A stretch of 64,000 nucleotides of DNA from the NCBI RefSeq assembly GCF_004798905.1, contig NZ_SDMO01000008.1, forward strand, positions 62,001 through 126,000, read 5' to 3'. The DNA comes from Halomonas borealis. Lineage in GTDB: Bacteria; Pseudomonadota; Gammaproteobacteria; Pseudomonadales; Halomonadaceae. The notes under the pieces are model-generated. The model was given only the letters and a program-made list of their open reading frames with translations. It ran no database searches and was not told the DNA's origin. Below, piece after piece: positions 36,820 through 46,460 of the stretch. The translations under genes and the position numbers were made by a program. The stretch's first letter is position 1. The number at the start of each line of letters is the position of its first letter.

Positions 36820-38238
36820 TCAGCCCTCGAGCGCGGCCTTGAGGTCGGCATGCTTGTCATCATACGGCGCGCGCAGCCACTGGCTGGAGGCGCCCTCCTC
36901 GCTTTGCACCACCACCGGCTTGGCATGGGAGAAACGGCGGAAACCGTGCACACCATGATAGGCGCCGATGCCGGAGGGGCCTACGCCGCCGAACGGCAGC
37001 TCGTCGATGGAGACGTGGGTCATCACATCATTGATCACCAGCGCGCCGGAGATGGTGCGCTCGGCGAAGGCCCGCTGCGCGTCGGCGTCTTCGCTGAAGT
37101 AGTAGGCCGCCAGGGGGCGCGGGTTGCGGGTGATGTAAGCCTCCGCCTCGCGCTCCTGGCGGTAGGTGCGAATCGGCAGCAGCGGCCCGAACACTTCCTC
37201 CTGCATGATCGTCATGTCGTCGATCGCGCCGAACACCAGGTGCGGGGCGATCTTGCGGCTGCCGGCCTCATAGGCGGGCTCGTCCTCGGGCCCCAGGTTG
37301 ACGATCTCGGCGCCCTTCTCGCGGGCATCCTCCAGCAGCGAGATCAGCCGCTGGTAGTGCCGGTCGCTGACGATGGCCGTGTAGTCGTCGTTGTCCTGGA
37401 TACGCGGATAGCTACGCGCCAGGAAGTCCTTGGCCTGGGCGGTGAAGTCCCCGGCCTGTTCTTCCGGCAGCAGCACGTAGTCGGGTGCGATGCAGATCTG
37501 GCCGGCGTTGAGGGTCTTGCCGGTCAGGGTGCGCGCCACGGTCTTGCTCAGGTCGGCCTCGCGGGCCACCAGCACCGGCGACTTGCCGCCCAGCTCCAGC
37601 GTCACCGGCACCAGGTTGTCGGCGGCGGCCCGCATCACGTGGCGGCCCACCGCGGTGCTGCCGGTAAACACCAGGTGATCGAACGGCAGGGCGCTGAAGG
37701 CCTGGGCCACGTCGGCCTCGCCCAGCACGACGGTCAGCTCCTCGGGGCCGTAGTAGCGCCCGATCAGCTCGGCCAACAGCTCGGAGGTCTTCGGCGTCAG
37801 CTCGGAGGGCTTCAGCATGGCGGTGTTACCGGCGGCGAACACGCCGGCCAGCGGGCCGAAGGACAGGTTGATCGGGAAGTTCCAGGGGCTGATGATGCCG
37901 ACCACGCCCAGCGGCTGATAGTGAATCTCGGTGGTCATTCCGGGGTCGGGGGCGGTGGCAGGCTCGACCCGCATCCAGGCGTCGATATTATCGATGGCGT
38001 GCTGCAGCATCTTGATGCTGCCCGCCAGGTCGGAGGAACCGGCCTGGAAGTGGCTGCGATGACCGAAGTCGTCGCTCATCGCCTGGGTCAGCGCCTCGTG
38101 GTGGTCACGGATCAGCCGGATACCGCGCTGCAGGCGGTCCTTGCGCAGGGCCGCATCGGCGAAGCCTGCCTCGGCTTGCCGTTGCTTCATGGTGTTGAGG
38201 ACCTGCAGCAGCTCGGTGCGAGTGTTATCGCTCGACAT
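36820..38238 (-). CDS. calB: Coniferyl aldehyde dehydrogenase
   Basis: A 472-residue aldehyde dehydrogenase of the CalB branch, which oxidises coniferyl and related aldehydes to ferulic-type acids with NAD(P)+. It shows the ISPWNFPINLSFGPLAGVFA cofactor motif, LELGGKSPVLV, the catalytic Cys near residue 249 in NAGQICIAPDY, and EEVFGPLLPI. The N-terminus (TMKQRQAEAGFADAALRKDRLQRG) is typical of this branch. ATG 38238 follows GGAGG. A LysR regulator gene is divergently transcribed from the same intergenic region and is the likely controller. Confidence 0.88.
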   Translation of the reverse strand: MSSDNTRTELLQVLNTMKQRQAEAGFADAALRKDRLQRGIRLIRDHHEALTQAMSDDFGHRSHFQAGSSDLAGSIKMLQHAIDNIDAWMRVEPATAPDPGMTTEIHYQPLGVVGIISPWNFPINLSFGPLAGVFAAGNTAMLKPSELTPKTSELLAELIGRYYGPEELTVVLGEADVAQAFSALPFDHLVFTGSTAVGRHVMRAAADNLVPVTLELGGKSPVLVAREADLSKTVARTLTGKTLNAGQICIAPDYVLLPEEQAGDFTAQAKDFLARSYPRIQDNDDYTAIVSDRHYQRLISLLEDAREKGAEIVNLGPEDEPAYEAGSRKIAPHLVFGAIDDMTIMQEEVFGPLLPIRTYRQEREAEAYITRNPRPLAAYYFSEDADAQRAFAERTISGALVINDVMTHVSIDELPFGGVGPSGIGAYHGVHGFRRFSHAKPVVVQSEEGASSQWLRAPYDDKHADLKAALEG

Positions 38239-38312
38239 GCAACCTCCTGTGCCGGTTAGGCATGAAATGACGTTCAGTGGCCGCAGCATAGGCGCGACGG
38301 GTGCCGCTCGGG

Positions 38313-38323
38313 TAACAATGTTA
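38313..38323. promoter_or_regulatory. Possible LysR-type operator between calB and its regulator
   Basis: TAACAATGTTA is a small inverted repeat (TAAC-3-GTTA) of the T-Nx-A kind bound by LysR-family regulators. It lies in the 121-bp divergent promoter region, 37 bp before the regulator start. Confidence 0.35.
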
Positions 38324-38359
38324 GGCTGCCGGGGTCATAAAAAAATTTATGGAAATGCC

Positions 38360-39250
38360 ATGTCCTTGACCCGTATGCGCACCTTCATCGAGGTGTATCG
38401 ACAGCGCTCCATCAGCGGCGCGGCACGGGCCCTGAACCTCACCCAGCCCGCCGTCTCGCAGCATATCGCCGGGCTCGAGGTGGCCGTCGGCCGGCCGCTG
38501 TTCGAGCGCTCGTCGACCGGCGTGACGCCCACCGCGTCCGCGGAGACGCTGGCCATGGACATCGGCGACAAGCTCGACGCCGTCGAGGCCGCCCTGGCGT
38601 CGGCGCGGGCCAGGTCCATGGATATCTCCGGCGTAATCCAGCTGGTCGGCCATGCCGATGTGATGGCGGAGGTTCTCAGCGAACGCCTGCTGCCACTGCT
38701 CGAATCCGGGGTGAAGGTGCGCATGCATACGGGCGACGGCGGGATGGTGACCAGCCTGTTGCTGGAGGGGCACTGCGACCTGGGCATCTCAGCCCATCCG
38801 GTGGTCGATAGCCGCCTGAAGAGCGAGTGTCTCTTTACCAGCCGTGTCCTGCCCGTGGCCGCGCCGGAGGTGGCGGCGCGGCTGGCGGCGGCCGGCGACT
38901 TCCCCCGCGCCATCCGCGAAGAGCCGTTGTTGGCCTACGACCTGGAGCTTTCGCTGGTCGAGCGGTGGCTGCTGAAGAACCGGATCGGGGTCGACGACCT
39001 GGCGCCGCATGTGGTCAGCCAGGACCTGCGGGCCCAGCGCCGGCTGCTCATCCAGGGCTTCGGCTGGTCGGTGATGCCGGAGTACCTGTGCCGGCAACCG
39101 ATCGCACGGGGCGAGCTGGCGGAGATCCCCTCGCCGGTGGGCACCCACGAGATCCATTACTACCTGGTGTGGATGCCCCAGGCCCTGCGCCAGGTACGGG
39201 TCGCCCACGCACGCCAGACCCTGCTGCAACAGCTACGCCTGCCCGGGTAG
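38360..39250 (+). CDS. LysR-family transcriptional regulator
   Basis: A 296-residue regulator. The N-terminal winged helix has the family helix-turn-helix (RSISGAARALNLTQPAVSQHIAGLE), and the rest is a periplasmic-binding-protein-like effector domain. ATG 38360 is supported by GGA upstream and by a start right at the conserved MRTFIEVYRQRS segment. LysR regulators commonly control the divergent neighbour, here calB, in response to the substrate, probably an aromatic aldehyde or acid. It ends 3 bp before the convergent MFS gene. Confidence 0.88.
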   Translation: MSLTRMRTFIEVYRQRSISGAARALNLTQPAVSQHIAGLEVAVGRPLFERSSTGVTPTASAETLAMDIGDKLDAVEAALASARARSMDISGVIQLVGHADVMAEVLSERLLPLLESGVKVRMHTGDGGMVTSLLLEGHCDLGISAHPVVDSRLKSECLFTSRVLPVAAPEVAARLAAAGDFPRAIREEPLLAYDLELSLVERWLLKNRIGVDDLAPHVVSQDLRAQRRLLIQGFGWSVMPEYLCRQPIARGELAEIPSPVGTHEIHYYLVWMPQALRQVRVAHARQTLLQQLRLPG

Positions 39251-39253
39251 GCG

Positions 39254-40507
39254 TTACCGCTCCGCCAACGGCTCGCCTTGCTCGCTCTGCAGCTGATGAT
39301 CGTAGGCCGCCTGCAGGCCGGTCTCTTCCTCGCCGGGCGCCGCGTCGTCGGCCTGCTCGATATGGCCCGGGTAGCAGGGCGAGAGGATCGCCACCAGGAT
39401 GCCGAGCGCGGCGAACATGGCGAACGCCTCGGCGTAATCGAAGGCGCCGATCAGCCAGCCGACGACCGGCGAGCCGGCGGCTTGGCCGAGCGACACCGCC
39501 ATGAAGGGCAACACCGGCCCCACCGACAGCCGCCCCGGCAGCAGGCGAATGCCGGTCATCAGGTAGAGCCCGGTCAGGCTCATGTAGGCCAGGCCGAAGA
39601 CCAGCGCGGAGAAAACCGCCAATACGGCCTGGCCGGGGCTCGCCGCCAGCAGGCTCAGGCTCGCCGCCAGCATCATCAGCATCAGCGCATGGGTGATCGG
39701 CGGGTTATTGCGGTCGGCCAGGTCAGCCACCACGGCGCCGCCCAGCCCGGCGATGCCCACCGCCAGCCACAGCCAGCCGGTCGCGGCCGACGGCAGGCCG
39801 CCGAGGTTGACCACCAGGTCCGGCGCGAAGATCCAGTACGCCGAGGAGACGACGCCCATCACGAAGGCGAACAGCGTGAGGCGAACCAGCCGCGACCAGG
39901 GCAGCTCGCGAAGCGGCACCGGCGGCGCGGCGTTCGAAGGCACGATCCGCGACACCGAGGGCAGGAAGCGCCAGGCGGCGATCACCCCGATGGCGGCGCA
40001 GAGGGCGAAGGACAGATAGGCGAACCGCCAGGCACCGGCCAGGAACAGCACCGTCGGCACGGCGACGATCACCCCGATGCTGGTGCCCGCATTCATCACC
40101 GAGCTGACGCGGCCGTGCAGCGAGCGTTTCACCAGCGCCTGCATGCCGGCGGTGAGCGCGGGCATCATCAGGCCGGTGCAGATGCCGCAGGCGAACACGC
40201 CTGCGCCCAGCATCAGCGCGCCGGACGCCTGGCCGATCAGCGCCAGCCCGCCGACCCCGAATGCCCCGGACAGCACCGCCGTGTAGCGGGCCCCGAGATG
40301 GTCGGTGATCAGCGGCGCGACCGCCGTGGCCAACAGGAAGCTGATCAGTGGCAGCGCGCCGATGATGCCGATCACGTTCGGCGCGAGGCCCAGCTCGTCG
40401 CGTATCTGCGGCACGAACAGCCCGAAGGCGAAGCGCGCCAGCCCATAACTGATCGCGATCAGCGCGGCCCCGAAGATCGCAAATCCCGTGCTCGAAAAAG
40501 ATTTCAT
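39254..40507 (-). CDS. MFS transporter, YbfB/YjiJ family
   Basis: A 417-residue permease with twelve predicted membrane helices in two halves. The N-terminus (AISYGLARFAFGLFVPQIRDELGL) is typical of the YbfB/YjiJ MFS group, with ITDHLGARYTAVLSG as the loop 2-3 motif. The substrate is unknown. A hydrophilic 40-residue tail rich in Glu and Gln ends the protein. ATG 40507 follows GGTGGAG; an upstream ATG at 40546 has no ribosome site. Confidence 0.85.
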   Translation of the reverse strand: MKSFSSTGFAIFGAALIAISYGLARFAFGLFVPQIRDELGLAPNVIGIIGALPLISFLLATAVAPLITDHLGARYTAVLSGAFGVGGLALIGQASGALMLGAGVFACGICTGLMMPALTAGMQALVKRSLHGRVSSVMNAGTSIGVIVAVPTVLFLAGAWRFAYLSFALCAAIGVIAAWRFLPSVSRIVPSNAAPPVPLRELPWSRLVRLTLFAFVMGVVSSAYWIFAPDLVVNLGGLPSAATGWLWLAVGIAGLGGAVVADLADRNNPPITHALMLMMLAASLSLLAASPGQAVLAVFSALVFGLAYMSLTGLYLMTGIRLLPGRLSVGPVLPFMAVSLGQAAGSPVVGWLIGAFDYAEAFAMFAALGILVAILSPCYPGHIEQADDAAPGEEETGLQAAYDHQLQSEQGEPLAER

Positions 40508-40676
40508 GGCGGCTCCACCCGATGAATGCCAAGCGTCCGTCGCCATCGCAGCATGGCCCCCATGAGCTTGCCACCCACCCGGGGGACTATGCCACCCTGA
40601 AACGACGCTGCCTGGTGGCGTCGAGATCGGCTATCTTCAAGATTCCATTGATCCGCAGACGAAAAGGAGTTGTCCC

Positions 40677-40967
40677 ATGAGCGACAGGAAAGCCTACGAG
40701 CAGAAGCTGCGCGCCAAGCTGGACGAACTGCAGGCCGAGATGGACAAGCTGAAGGCGCGTGCCAAGGGCGCCGAAGCGGACAAGCGTATCGAGCATGAGC
40801 AGGAGGTCGACCAGCTCGAGCAGAAACGCGAGAACATGCGCCAGAAGCTCGATGAGCTGCGCGATTCCAGCGACGATGCCTGGGACGACATCAAGGCCGG
40901 CGCAGAACGCGCCTGGGGTTCGCTGAACGATTCCCTCGAGAAGGCGCGCTCACGCTTCAACAAGTAA
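40677..40967 (+). CDS. Small coiled-coil stress-type protein
   Basis: A 96-residue, highly charged protein without membrane segments. Residues 1-65 are heptad-rich coiled coil (LRAKLDELQAEMDKLKARAKG, trimmed here), and the end has an amphipathic DDAWDDIKAGAERAWGSL segment like the sll1863-family stress proteins. The perfect AAAAGGAG ribosome site suggests strong translation. It is transcribed alone and followed by a GC-rich hairpin. Function unknown. Confidence 0.75.
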   Translation: MSDRKAYEQKLRAKLDELQAEMDKLKARAKGAEADKRIEHEQEVDQLEQKRENMRQKLDELRDSSDDAWDDIKAGAERAWGSLNDSLEKARSRFNK

Positions 40968-40978
40968 CCCATCGCCCT

Positions 40979-41002
40979 GGCCCCTGAACCCCGTCGGGGG
41001 CC
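40979..41002 (+). terminator. GC-rich hairpin after the coiled-coil gene
   Basis: GGCCCC at 40979-40984 pairs with GGGGCC at 40997-41002, and an alternative inner CCCC-GTC-GGGG stem is possible. It starts 12 bp after the stop codon. Confidence 0.45.
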
Positions 41003-41044
41003 TTCGCCGGCGCCCCACCGAGACGCCGGCGGCCCGCCGCCCTG

Positions 41045-41674
41045 CTACGCCCCGTTAGCCCCGAAGCGCGCCTTGAGCCGGCCGATCTGCTGGATGTCGT
41101 GCAGGTAGAAATCGACCTTCGAGGCCCCGTAGGCCAGCAGTGCCGAGGCATAGACCAGCCCCGTCAGCACCCACAGATCATTGGCCCAGGCCAACGCCGG
41201 CAGGCTCAAAGGGTAGGCCAGCGTGAAGATGCTCATGCCGCCCCAGAACAACGCCAGCAGGCTGCAGGCCATGACCAACACCAGCATCGGCGTGCGCCGG
41301 TAATGAGCCGGCGGGCGGGTCTTCCAGAACGGCAGATGGGCGATGGTCAGCTCGCCGTTCATCGCGATCCGTCCCTTGCGACGCAGCAACGGTTCAGCAT
41401 AGGCCTTGTGCCGCTCGGAGGCGACCGCGGCCAGCACCAGACGCGCATCGATGCCACCCCCCAGGATGCGTCGCACGGCCTCCACGAAACCCGGCGACGG
41501 CTCGCCATTGGCACAGCCGCGGGCCGCGTCGGACAGCACCGCCAGGGCCTGATTGACCCGCTCGGGGCGCTCCTCTTCATCCTCGAAGTTGATCGCGTAG
41601 TGCACGCTATACACCTGATGGAGCGCGAACGTCACCCCGATGAAAATCAACAACAACGCCACGTAGATCATCAT
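41045..41674 (-). CDS. Uncharacterised membrane protein
   Basis: A 209-residue protein with one N-terminal helix (IYVALLLIFIGVTFALHQVY), a soluble stretch of about 100 residues, and two helices near the C-terminus (MLVLVMACSLLALFWGGM and WVLTGLVYASALLAYGA). It ends with a basic cytoplasmic tail. The family is not recognised. Two adjacent ATGs at 41674 and 41671 are equally possible. G/C-ending codons support real coding. Confidence 0.6.
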   Translation of the reverse strand: MMIYVALLLIFIGVTFALHQVYSVHYAINFEDEEERPERVNQALAVLSDAARGCANGEPSPGFVEAVRRILGGGIDARLVLAAVASERHKAYAEPLLRRKGRIAMNGELTIAHLPFWKTRPPAHYRRTPMLVLVMACSLLALFWGGMSIFTLAYPLSLPALAWANDLWVLTGLVYASALLAYGASKVDFYLHDIQQIGRLKARFGANGA

Positions 41675-41806
41675 GCCACCACTCGTTCCCTGGATATCGG
41701 CCCACTGCCCCGGGCATAGGCGGCCCGCATCGCCGGGGCCGCATCGTCACGGCAAAGATGACAGAAAAGCCAGCGGCATGACAGCGCCGAGCGCCGGCCA
41801 CGGCGT

Positions 41807-42538
41807 TTACTTCATCTCGAAGCCACGTTCGACCAGGAAGCCGCGCATATGGGTCCGCAGCTTGGTGTCGAACAGCGGGGCGAGGCTCCGCGACCAATCG
41901 CTGTCCTTGGTGCCGCCGGAACGCTCGCCGTAGTAGTGGTGCATCGCCTCGTCGTAGGCATCGACCTGTTCGCGATCATCGGTGTAAACGTCTTCCTTGA
42001 GAATCGCCTCCACCGGCAGGCGCGGCTTGATGTCGGGGTCGTGCGCCGGATAGCCGAGGCACATGCCGAATACCGGATAGACGTGGTCCGGCAGTTCGAG
42101 CAGCTCGCTGAGCGCCTGGGGATTATTGCGGATGCCGCCGATATAGCAGATACCCAGCCCCTCGGACTCGGCGGCCACCGCCACGTTCTGCGCCATTAGC
42201 GCGGTATCCACGCTGGCTACCAGCAGCTGCTCGGTCATGCCGCGCACGACGTGGGCCCCGGCACGCTCGGAGGCGTCGGTGGGGCGCTTCATGTCGGCGC
42301 AGAACACCAGGAAGTCGGAGGCGTTGGCCACGTAGCCCTGGCCGCCGGCCAGCTCGGCGATCTGCTTGCGCTTGGCCGGGGTAGTCACATGGATGACGCT
42401 GTAGGCCTGAACGTGGCTGGAGGTCGCCGCGGCCTGCCCGGCGCGAATCAGCTCGCGCAGCAGCTCGGGCGAGAGCTTCTGCTCGGTGAACTTGCGGACC
42501 GAGCGGTGTGACTTCAGCAGTTCGATGGTCGGGTTCAT
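41807..42538 (-). CDS. Oxygen-insensitive NADPH nitroreductase, NfsA type
   Basis: A 243-residue FMN nitroreductase-fold protein. It starts TIELLKSHRSVRKFTEQ, the N-terminal phosphate-binding Ser-Arg motif, has AATSSHVQAYSVIHV and the late ESEGLGICYIGGIRNN and PVFGMCLGYP segments typical of NfsA/FRP. It should reduce nitroaromatics and quinones with NADPH. ATG 42538 follows GAGG. In-frame extension to 42598 looks non-coding. Confidence 0.88.
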   Translation of the reverse strand: MNPTIELLKSHRSVRKFTEQKLSPELLRELIRAGQAAATSSHVQAYSVIHVTTPAKRKQIAELAGGQGYVANASDFLVFCADMKRPTDASERAGAHVVRGMTEQLLVASVDTALMAQNVAVAAESEGLGICYIGGIRNNPQALSELLELPDHVYPVFGMCLGYPAHDPDIKPRLPVEAILKEDVYTDDREQVDAYDEAMHHYYGERSGGTKDSDWSRSLAPLFDTKLRTHMRGFLVERGFEMK

Positions 42539-42718
42539 GGGACCTCGCGGGATTCGGTTTCGACGATATCGGCCTGACAAGATACTTAACCTGCTCATGA
42601 CATGCCATCACCTCGACAGCCAGCGTGCCGTGTCACGCCATCGTCATCGGACGGTCGCGAGCCTGACTCGCCGGATCGGTTGACTGTAAGCCCCTCATCC
42701 GATTGCCAAGGAGTACCG

Positions 42719-44077
42719 ATGAAAACCGCATCCACCGCCCTGCTGCTGGCCACCCTGGGGCTCGGCGGCGTCGCCCAGGCGGAGGAACACGAGTACCCCG
42801 TCCGCCTGGCCGGCCACGCCTATCTGCCCGCGCTGTCGATGGTCGCACCGCCACGAGATGCCCCGCAGGATGCCCGGCTGAGCGGCAAGTTCCGCGGCGA
42901 GGGACGCAACCGCCAGCCCATGAGCCAACCCGGCGATACCGGCGCTCTGCATGGCAACCGCCAGACCGAACTGGCCACGCCCTTCATCGGCCAGCCGTTG
43001 CAGGGGCTGTCCGGCTTCGCCATGCAGCGCGACGCCGACGGCAACTTCTACGTGTTGACCGACAACGGCTTCGGCGCCAAGGCCAACAGCGCCGATGCCC
43101 TGCTGTTCTTCCATCGCATGGCGCCGGACTTCGAGTCCGGCCGCGTCCACGTGGCGGAGACCGTCTTCCTGCGCGATCCGAACTTCCGGGTGCCCTTCCG
43201 CATCGCCTACGCCGGCACCGAGACCCGCTACCTGACCGGCGCCGACTTCGATCCCGAGAGCCTCCAGGTGATCGACGACGAGGTGTGGATCGGCGAGGAG
43301 TTCGGCCCCTACCTGATCCGCGCCGGCCTCGACGGCAATATTCGTGAGGTCTACTCCACACGGCTCGACGGCGAGACGCTGAAGAGCCCCGACCATCCCG
43401 GGCTGGATGCCCTCGCCGAGGCCGGTAGCGACTGGCGGGTCTCGCGTTCCGGCGGCTTCGAGGGCATGGCGCTGCAGCCCGAGACCGGGCTCCTGTGGGC
43501 CATGCTCGAGAAGCCGCTACTGGGCGCCGACGGCGAGCCTGGGGAACGCGTGCTGGAGGTGATGGCCTTCGACCCGGCCGAGGGCGAATGGACCGGCGAG
43601 CGTTTCGGCTTCCCGCTGGCCGAGGGCGCCACCGCCATCGGCGACTTCAACTTCATCGACCACAACCGCGCCCTGGTGATCGAGCGCGACAACGGCGAGG
43701 GCGACCCGAGCCTGGCCTGCCAGGGCCAGGCCAACGACGAGTGTTTCCCGCATCCGGCCCGGCACAAGCGGGTGGTACTGATCGATACCGCCCGCCAGGA
43801 CGACCAGGGCCGGGTGGCGCGCCTGGGCTACCTCGACCTGATGAACATCGCCGACCCCGACAGGATCGGTCGACTCGCTACCGTGGCCGACCGCGACCTG
43901 AGCGAGACCTTCACCTTCCCCTTCTTCACCATCGAGGACGTGGTGCGGGTCGACGATACCCACCTGCTGGTGGCCAACGACAACAACCTGCCGAGCTCCA
44001 CCGGCCGTCAGTTGGACGAGGCCGCCGATAACGAATTCATCCTGCTCGAGGCGGCCGACTTCCTGCAGGCGAAATAA
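42719..44077 (+). CDS. Secreted phytase-like esterase domain protein
   Basis: A 452-residue exported protein. The signal peptide is MKTASTALLLATLGLGGVAQA. The mature part is a phytase-like beta-propeller (PF13449 type): GLSGFAMQRDADGNFYVLTDNGFG, DFDPESLQVIDDEVWIGEEFGPYLIR and a late FTIEDVVRVDDTHLLVANDNNLP. Such proteins are annotated as esterase-like activity of the phytase family; the real substrate is unknown. ATG 42719 is fixed by AAGGAG. It is probably periplasmic or extracellular and stands alone. Confidence 0.85.
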   Translation: MKTASTALLLATLGLGGVAQAEEHEYPVRLAGHAYLPALSMVAPPRDAPQDARLSGKFRGEGRNRQPMSQPGDTGALHGNRQTELATPFIGQPLQGLSGFAMQRDADGNFYVLTDNGFGAKANSADALLFFHRMAPDFESGRVHVAETVFLRDPNFRVPFRIAYAGTETRYLTGADFDPESLQVIDDEVWIGEEFGPYLIRAGLDGNIREVYSTRLDGETLKSPDHPGLDALAEAGSDWRVSRSGGFEGMALQPETGLLWAMLEKPLLGADGEPGERVLEVMAFDPAEGEWTGERFGFPLAEGATAIGDFNFIDHNRALVIERDNGEGDPSLACQGQANDECFPHPARHKRVVLIDTARQDDQGRVARLGYLDLMNIADPDRIGRLATVADRDLSETFTFPFFTIEDVVRVDDTHLLVANDNNLPSSTGRQLDEAADNEFILLEAADFLQAK

Positions 44078-44217
44078 GCGCCGACCCTGGGTTCCTGCCG
44101 ACGCAGCAGGGCGAGGCGCTCCCTCGCTCCGTTCGTGTCGGCATCGGCATCGGCAAGCGGAGCTTCGGGCACTATACTAGGAGGCTACGCCCGCCACACA
44201 GGGAAGATGCCAGCGCG

Positions 44218-44982
44218 ATGTCACTGACCTTCAAACCCCGCCCCCGCGGCGGCCACTGGCCGGTCGTACTGGCCTGGCTGGCCCTACTGCTGCTCGCCCT
44301 GGCGGTGGCGCTGGTGGGCGGCGCGGGGCCGGCCTATCGCCTGGAGTGGCTGTCGCTCGACGAGGCATTCTCGCTGCTGCGCCGCGGCGCCCTGCTGGCG
44401 GCGGGCGCGGCGGCCATCGGCATCCTGGCCTTGCTGGTCGCCGGAGTCTGCCGGCGTGGCAAGCCGGCCCTGGTAGGCCTGCTGGTGGTTATCGCGACGC
44501 TTTCGATGCTCGCACCGCCACTGCAACTGCGCGACATGGCCCGCAGCGTGCCGCCCATCCACGACATCACCACCGACCTCGCCAATCCTCCGCCCTTCGA
44601 GGCGCTGGCCGCAGCACGCCGGGAAGCGCCCAACGCGCTCGCCTACCCGCGCACCTTCGCCGAGGCCCAACGTGCCGGCTACCCGAACCTTGGGCCGCGG
44701 GAAATTGCCCGACCGCTGCCCGAGGTACGCGACGCCGCCGAGGCCCTGGCCGCCAAGCGCGGCTGGGCCATCGCGGCCGTCACCGAACGCCGGATCGAGG
44801 CGGTGGCTACCACCCGCTGGTTCGGCTTCAAGGACGATATCGTCATCCGCCTGACACCGACGGCCGCGGGCACGATGCTCGACATGCGCTCGGCCTCGCG
44901 CCTGGGCAAGAGCGACCTGGGCACCAACGCGGCGCGCATCCAGGCCTTCCTCGAGGACCTGGCGACGCGCCTCGCGGTGTAA
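44218..44982 (+). CDS. DUF1499 domain membrane protein
   Basis: A 254-residue protein with three N-terminal membrane helices (about residues 17-36, 57-78, 82-101) and a C-terminal DUF1499 domain: SVPPIHDITTDLANPPPF, then PEVRDAAEALAAKRGW and DIVIRLTPTAAGTMLDMRSASRLGKSDLG (quoted in parts). The domain is widespread and of unknown function. A TATACT -10-like hexamer lies at 44173-44178, and the ATG at 44218 has GGGAAG upstream. Confidence 0.85.
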   Translation: MSLTFKPRPRGGHWPVVLAWLALLLLALAVALVGGAGPAYRLEWLSLDEAFSLLRRGALLAAGAAAIGILALLVAGVCRRGKPALVGLLVVIATLSMLAPPLQLRDMARSVPPIHDITTDLANPPPFEALAAARREAPNALAYPRTFAEAQRAGYPNLGPREIARPLPEVRDAAEALAAKRGWAIAAVTERRIEAVATTRWFGFKDDIVIRLTPTAAGTMLDMRSASRLGKSDLGTNAARIQAFLEDLATRLAV

Positions 44983-45121
44983 GCCTGACAGGCTGACACG
45001 CCCATCCGGGCCGATTCGTCAGCGTCTCACGCACACGCTACCATCATGACGCCGCGCGCCCTCCGGCTTCGCGCTCCCGCCACGCCCGGCGGATCACCAT
45101 CACCCACAGGGAGCATCCTTC

Positions 45122-46324
45122 ATGGCGGCCACGTACCGCGCCCCGGGTCAGATCATCACCTCGTTGCTGGATACCGACTGGTACAAGCTCACCATGATGC
45201 AGGGTGTGCACCACAACTACCCCAATGCCAGCGTGGCCTGGGAGTTTCGCTGCCGCGATGCCGAGGACCTGCGGCCCTATCTCGACGAGATACGCGCCCA
45301 GATCGACGGCCTGGCCTCGCTGTCACTGAGCGAGGCGGAGTCGGCCTACCTGAGCGGCTTCGCGTATATGTCGCCGGACTTCATCCGCTTTCTGGAGCTG
45401 TACCGCTTCCGCCCCGACTACGTGGACCTGCACATGGAGGGCAGCGAGCTGTGCATCGTCATCGACGGCCCCTGGACGCACAGCATCCTGTTCGAGATCG
45501 TGATCCTCGCGATCATCAGCGAGGTGCGTAACCACACGCTGACACCCGGCGCCAGCGTCGACCAGGCGGTGAACCAGCTGCGCGACAAGATGACCCGGCT
45601 ACGCCGCGACTACACGCCGACCCAACTGGCCGGCTTCCGGCTCGCCGACTTCGGCACCCGGCGGCGCCTCTCCCAGCCGGTGCAGGAGGCGATCGTCGAG
45701 ATGCTGGCCGAGGAGTTTCCCGGCCAGTTCGTCGGCACCAGCAACGTCGACATCGCCCGCCGCCACGGCCTGGCGCCGATGGGCACCATGGCCCACGAGT
45801 GGATCATGGCTCACCAGCAGCTCGGCAGCCGCCTGGTGGACAGCCAGCGCGCCGCCCTGGAGGCCTGGGTGCAGGAATACCGCGGCCACCTGGGCGTGGC
45901 GCTGACCGACACCATCAACCTGGACGCCTTCCTGGCCGACTTCGATCTGTACTTCGCCAAGCTGTTCGACGGCCTGCGCCACGACAGCGGCGACCCCATG
46001 CGGTTCGCCGAGAAGTGCATCCGCCATTACGAGCGGCTGGGCATCGACCCACGCAGCAAGACGCTGATCTTCAGCGACGGGCTGACCTTCGATTCGGCGA
46101 TGGCGATCAAGACCGCACTGGACGGCCGCATCGGTACCAGCTTCGGCATCGGCACCAGCCTGACCTGCGACCTGCCCGAGGTGAAGCCGATGAACATCGT
46201 GATCAAGATGGTCGCCTGCAACGGCCAGCCGGTGGCCAAGATCTCCGATGCGCCGGGCAAGACGCTGTCGCGGAATGAGGACTACGTGCGCTATCTGAAG
46301 GGCGTGTTCGGCGTCTCGTCCTGA
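45122..46324 (+). CDS. pncB: Nicotinate phosphoribosyltransferase
   Basis: A 400-residue enzyme that makes nicotinate mononucleotide from nicotinate and PRPP for NAD salvage. It begins [18 protein letters not shown] with the family TDxYKxxM motif, has [36 protein letters not shown] and [14 protein letters not shown], ending [21 protein letters not shown] (each typical of PncB). Length fits the family. The ATG follows GGGAG. Kynurenine-pathway genes elsewhere in the window are catabolic and not linked to it. Confidence 0.95.
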   Translation: MAATYRAPGQIITSLLDTDWYKLTMMQGVHHNYPNASVAWEFRCRDAEDLRPYLDEIRAQIDGLASLSLSEAESAYLSGFAYMSPDFIRFLELYRFRPDYVDLHMEGSELCIVIDGPWTHSILFEIVILAIISEVRNHTLTPGASVDQAVNQLRDKMTRLRRDYTPTQLAGFRLADFGTRRRLSQPVQEAIVEMLAEEFPGQFVGTSNVDIARRHGLAPMGTMAHEWIMAHQQLGSRLVDSQRAALEAWVQEYRGHLGVALTDTINLDAFLADFDLYFAKLFDGLRHDSGDPMRFAEKCIRHYERLGIDPRSKTLIFSDGLTFDSAMAIKTALDGRIGTSFGIGTSLTCDLPEVKPMNIVIKMVACNGQPVAKISDAPGKTLSRNEDYVRYLKGVFGVSS

Positions 46325-46369
46325 GCGAGACGCACTCCCGGGGCCGAATGCGAATCGCACGCGTAGATA

Positions 46370-46428
46370 ATATCAAACCATTGATATGGCTGGAAAAAAT
46401 TGACCACCCCCGCACCCCGGACTAGGAT
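46370..46428 (+). promoter_or_regulatory. Predicted bfr promoter with an operator-like inverted repeat
   Basis: TTGACC (46400-46405) and TAGGAT (46423-46428) are spaced by 17 bp, a good sigma-70 promoter, 32 bp before the bacterioferritin start. Just upstream, ATATCAA-ACCA-TTGATAT (46370-46387) is a perfect inverted repeat with seven-base arms, in the position of a regulator site. Confidence 0.5.
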
Positions 46429-46460
46429 GCGTTCTGATACGTTTACCAGGAAGAGTGCTC

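Noticed and set aside
42602..42718. N-terminal extension of the phytase-like protein
   Set aside because: ATG 42719 has a perfect AAGGAG and begins a clean signal peptide; the upstream residues would bury it.
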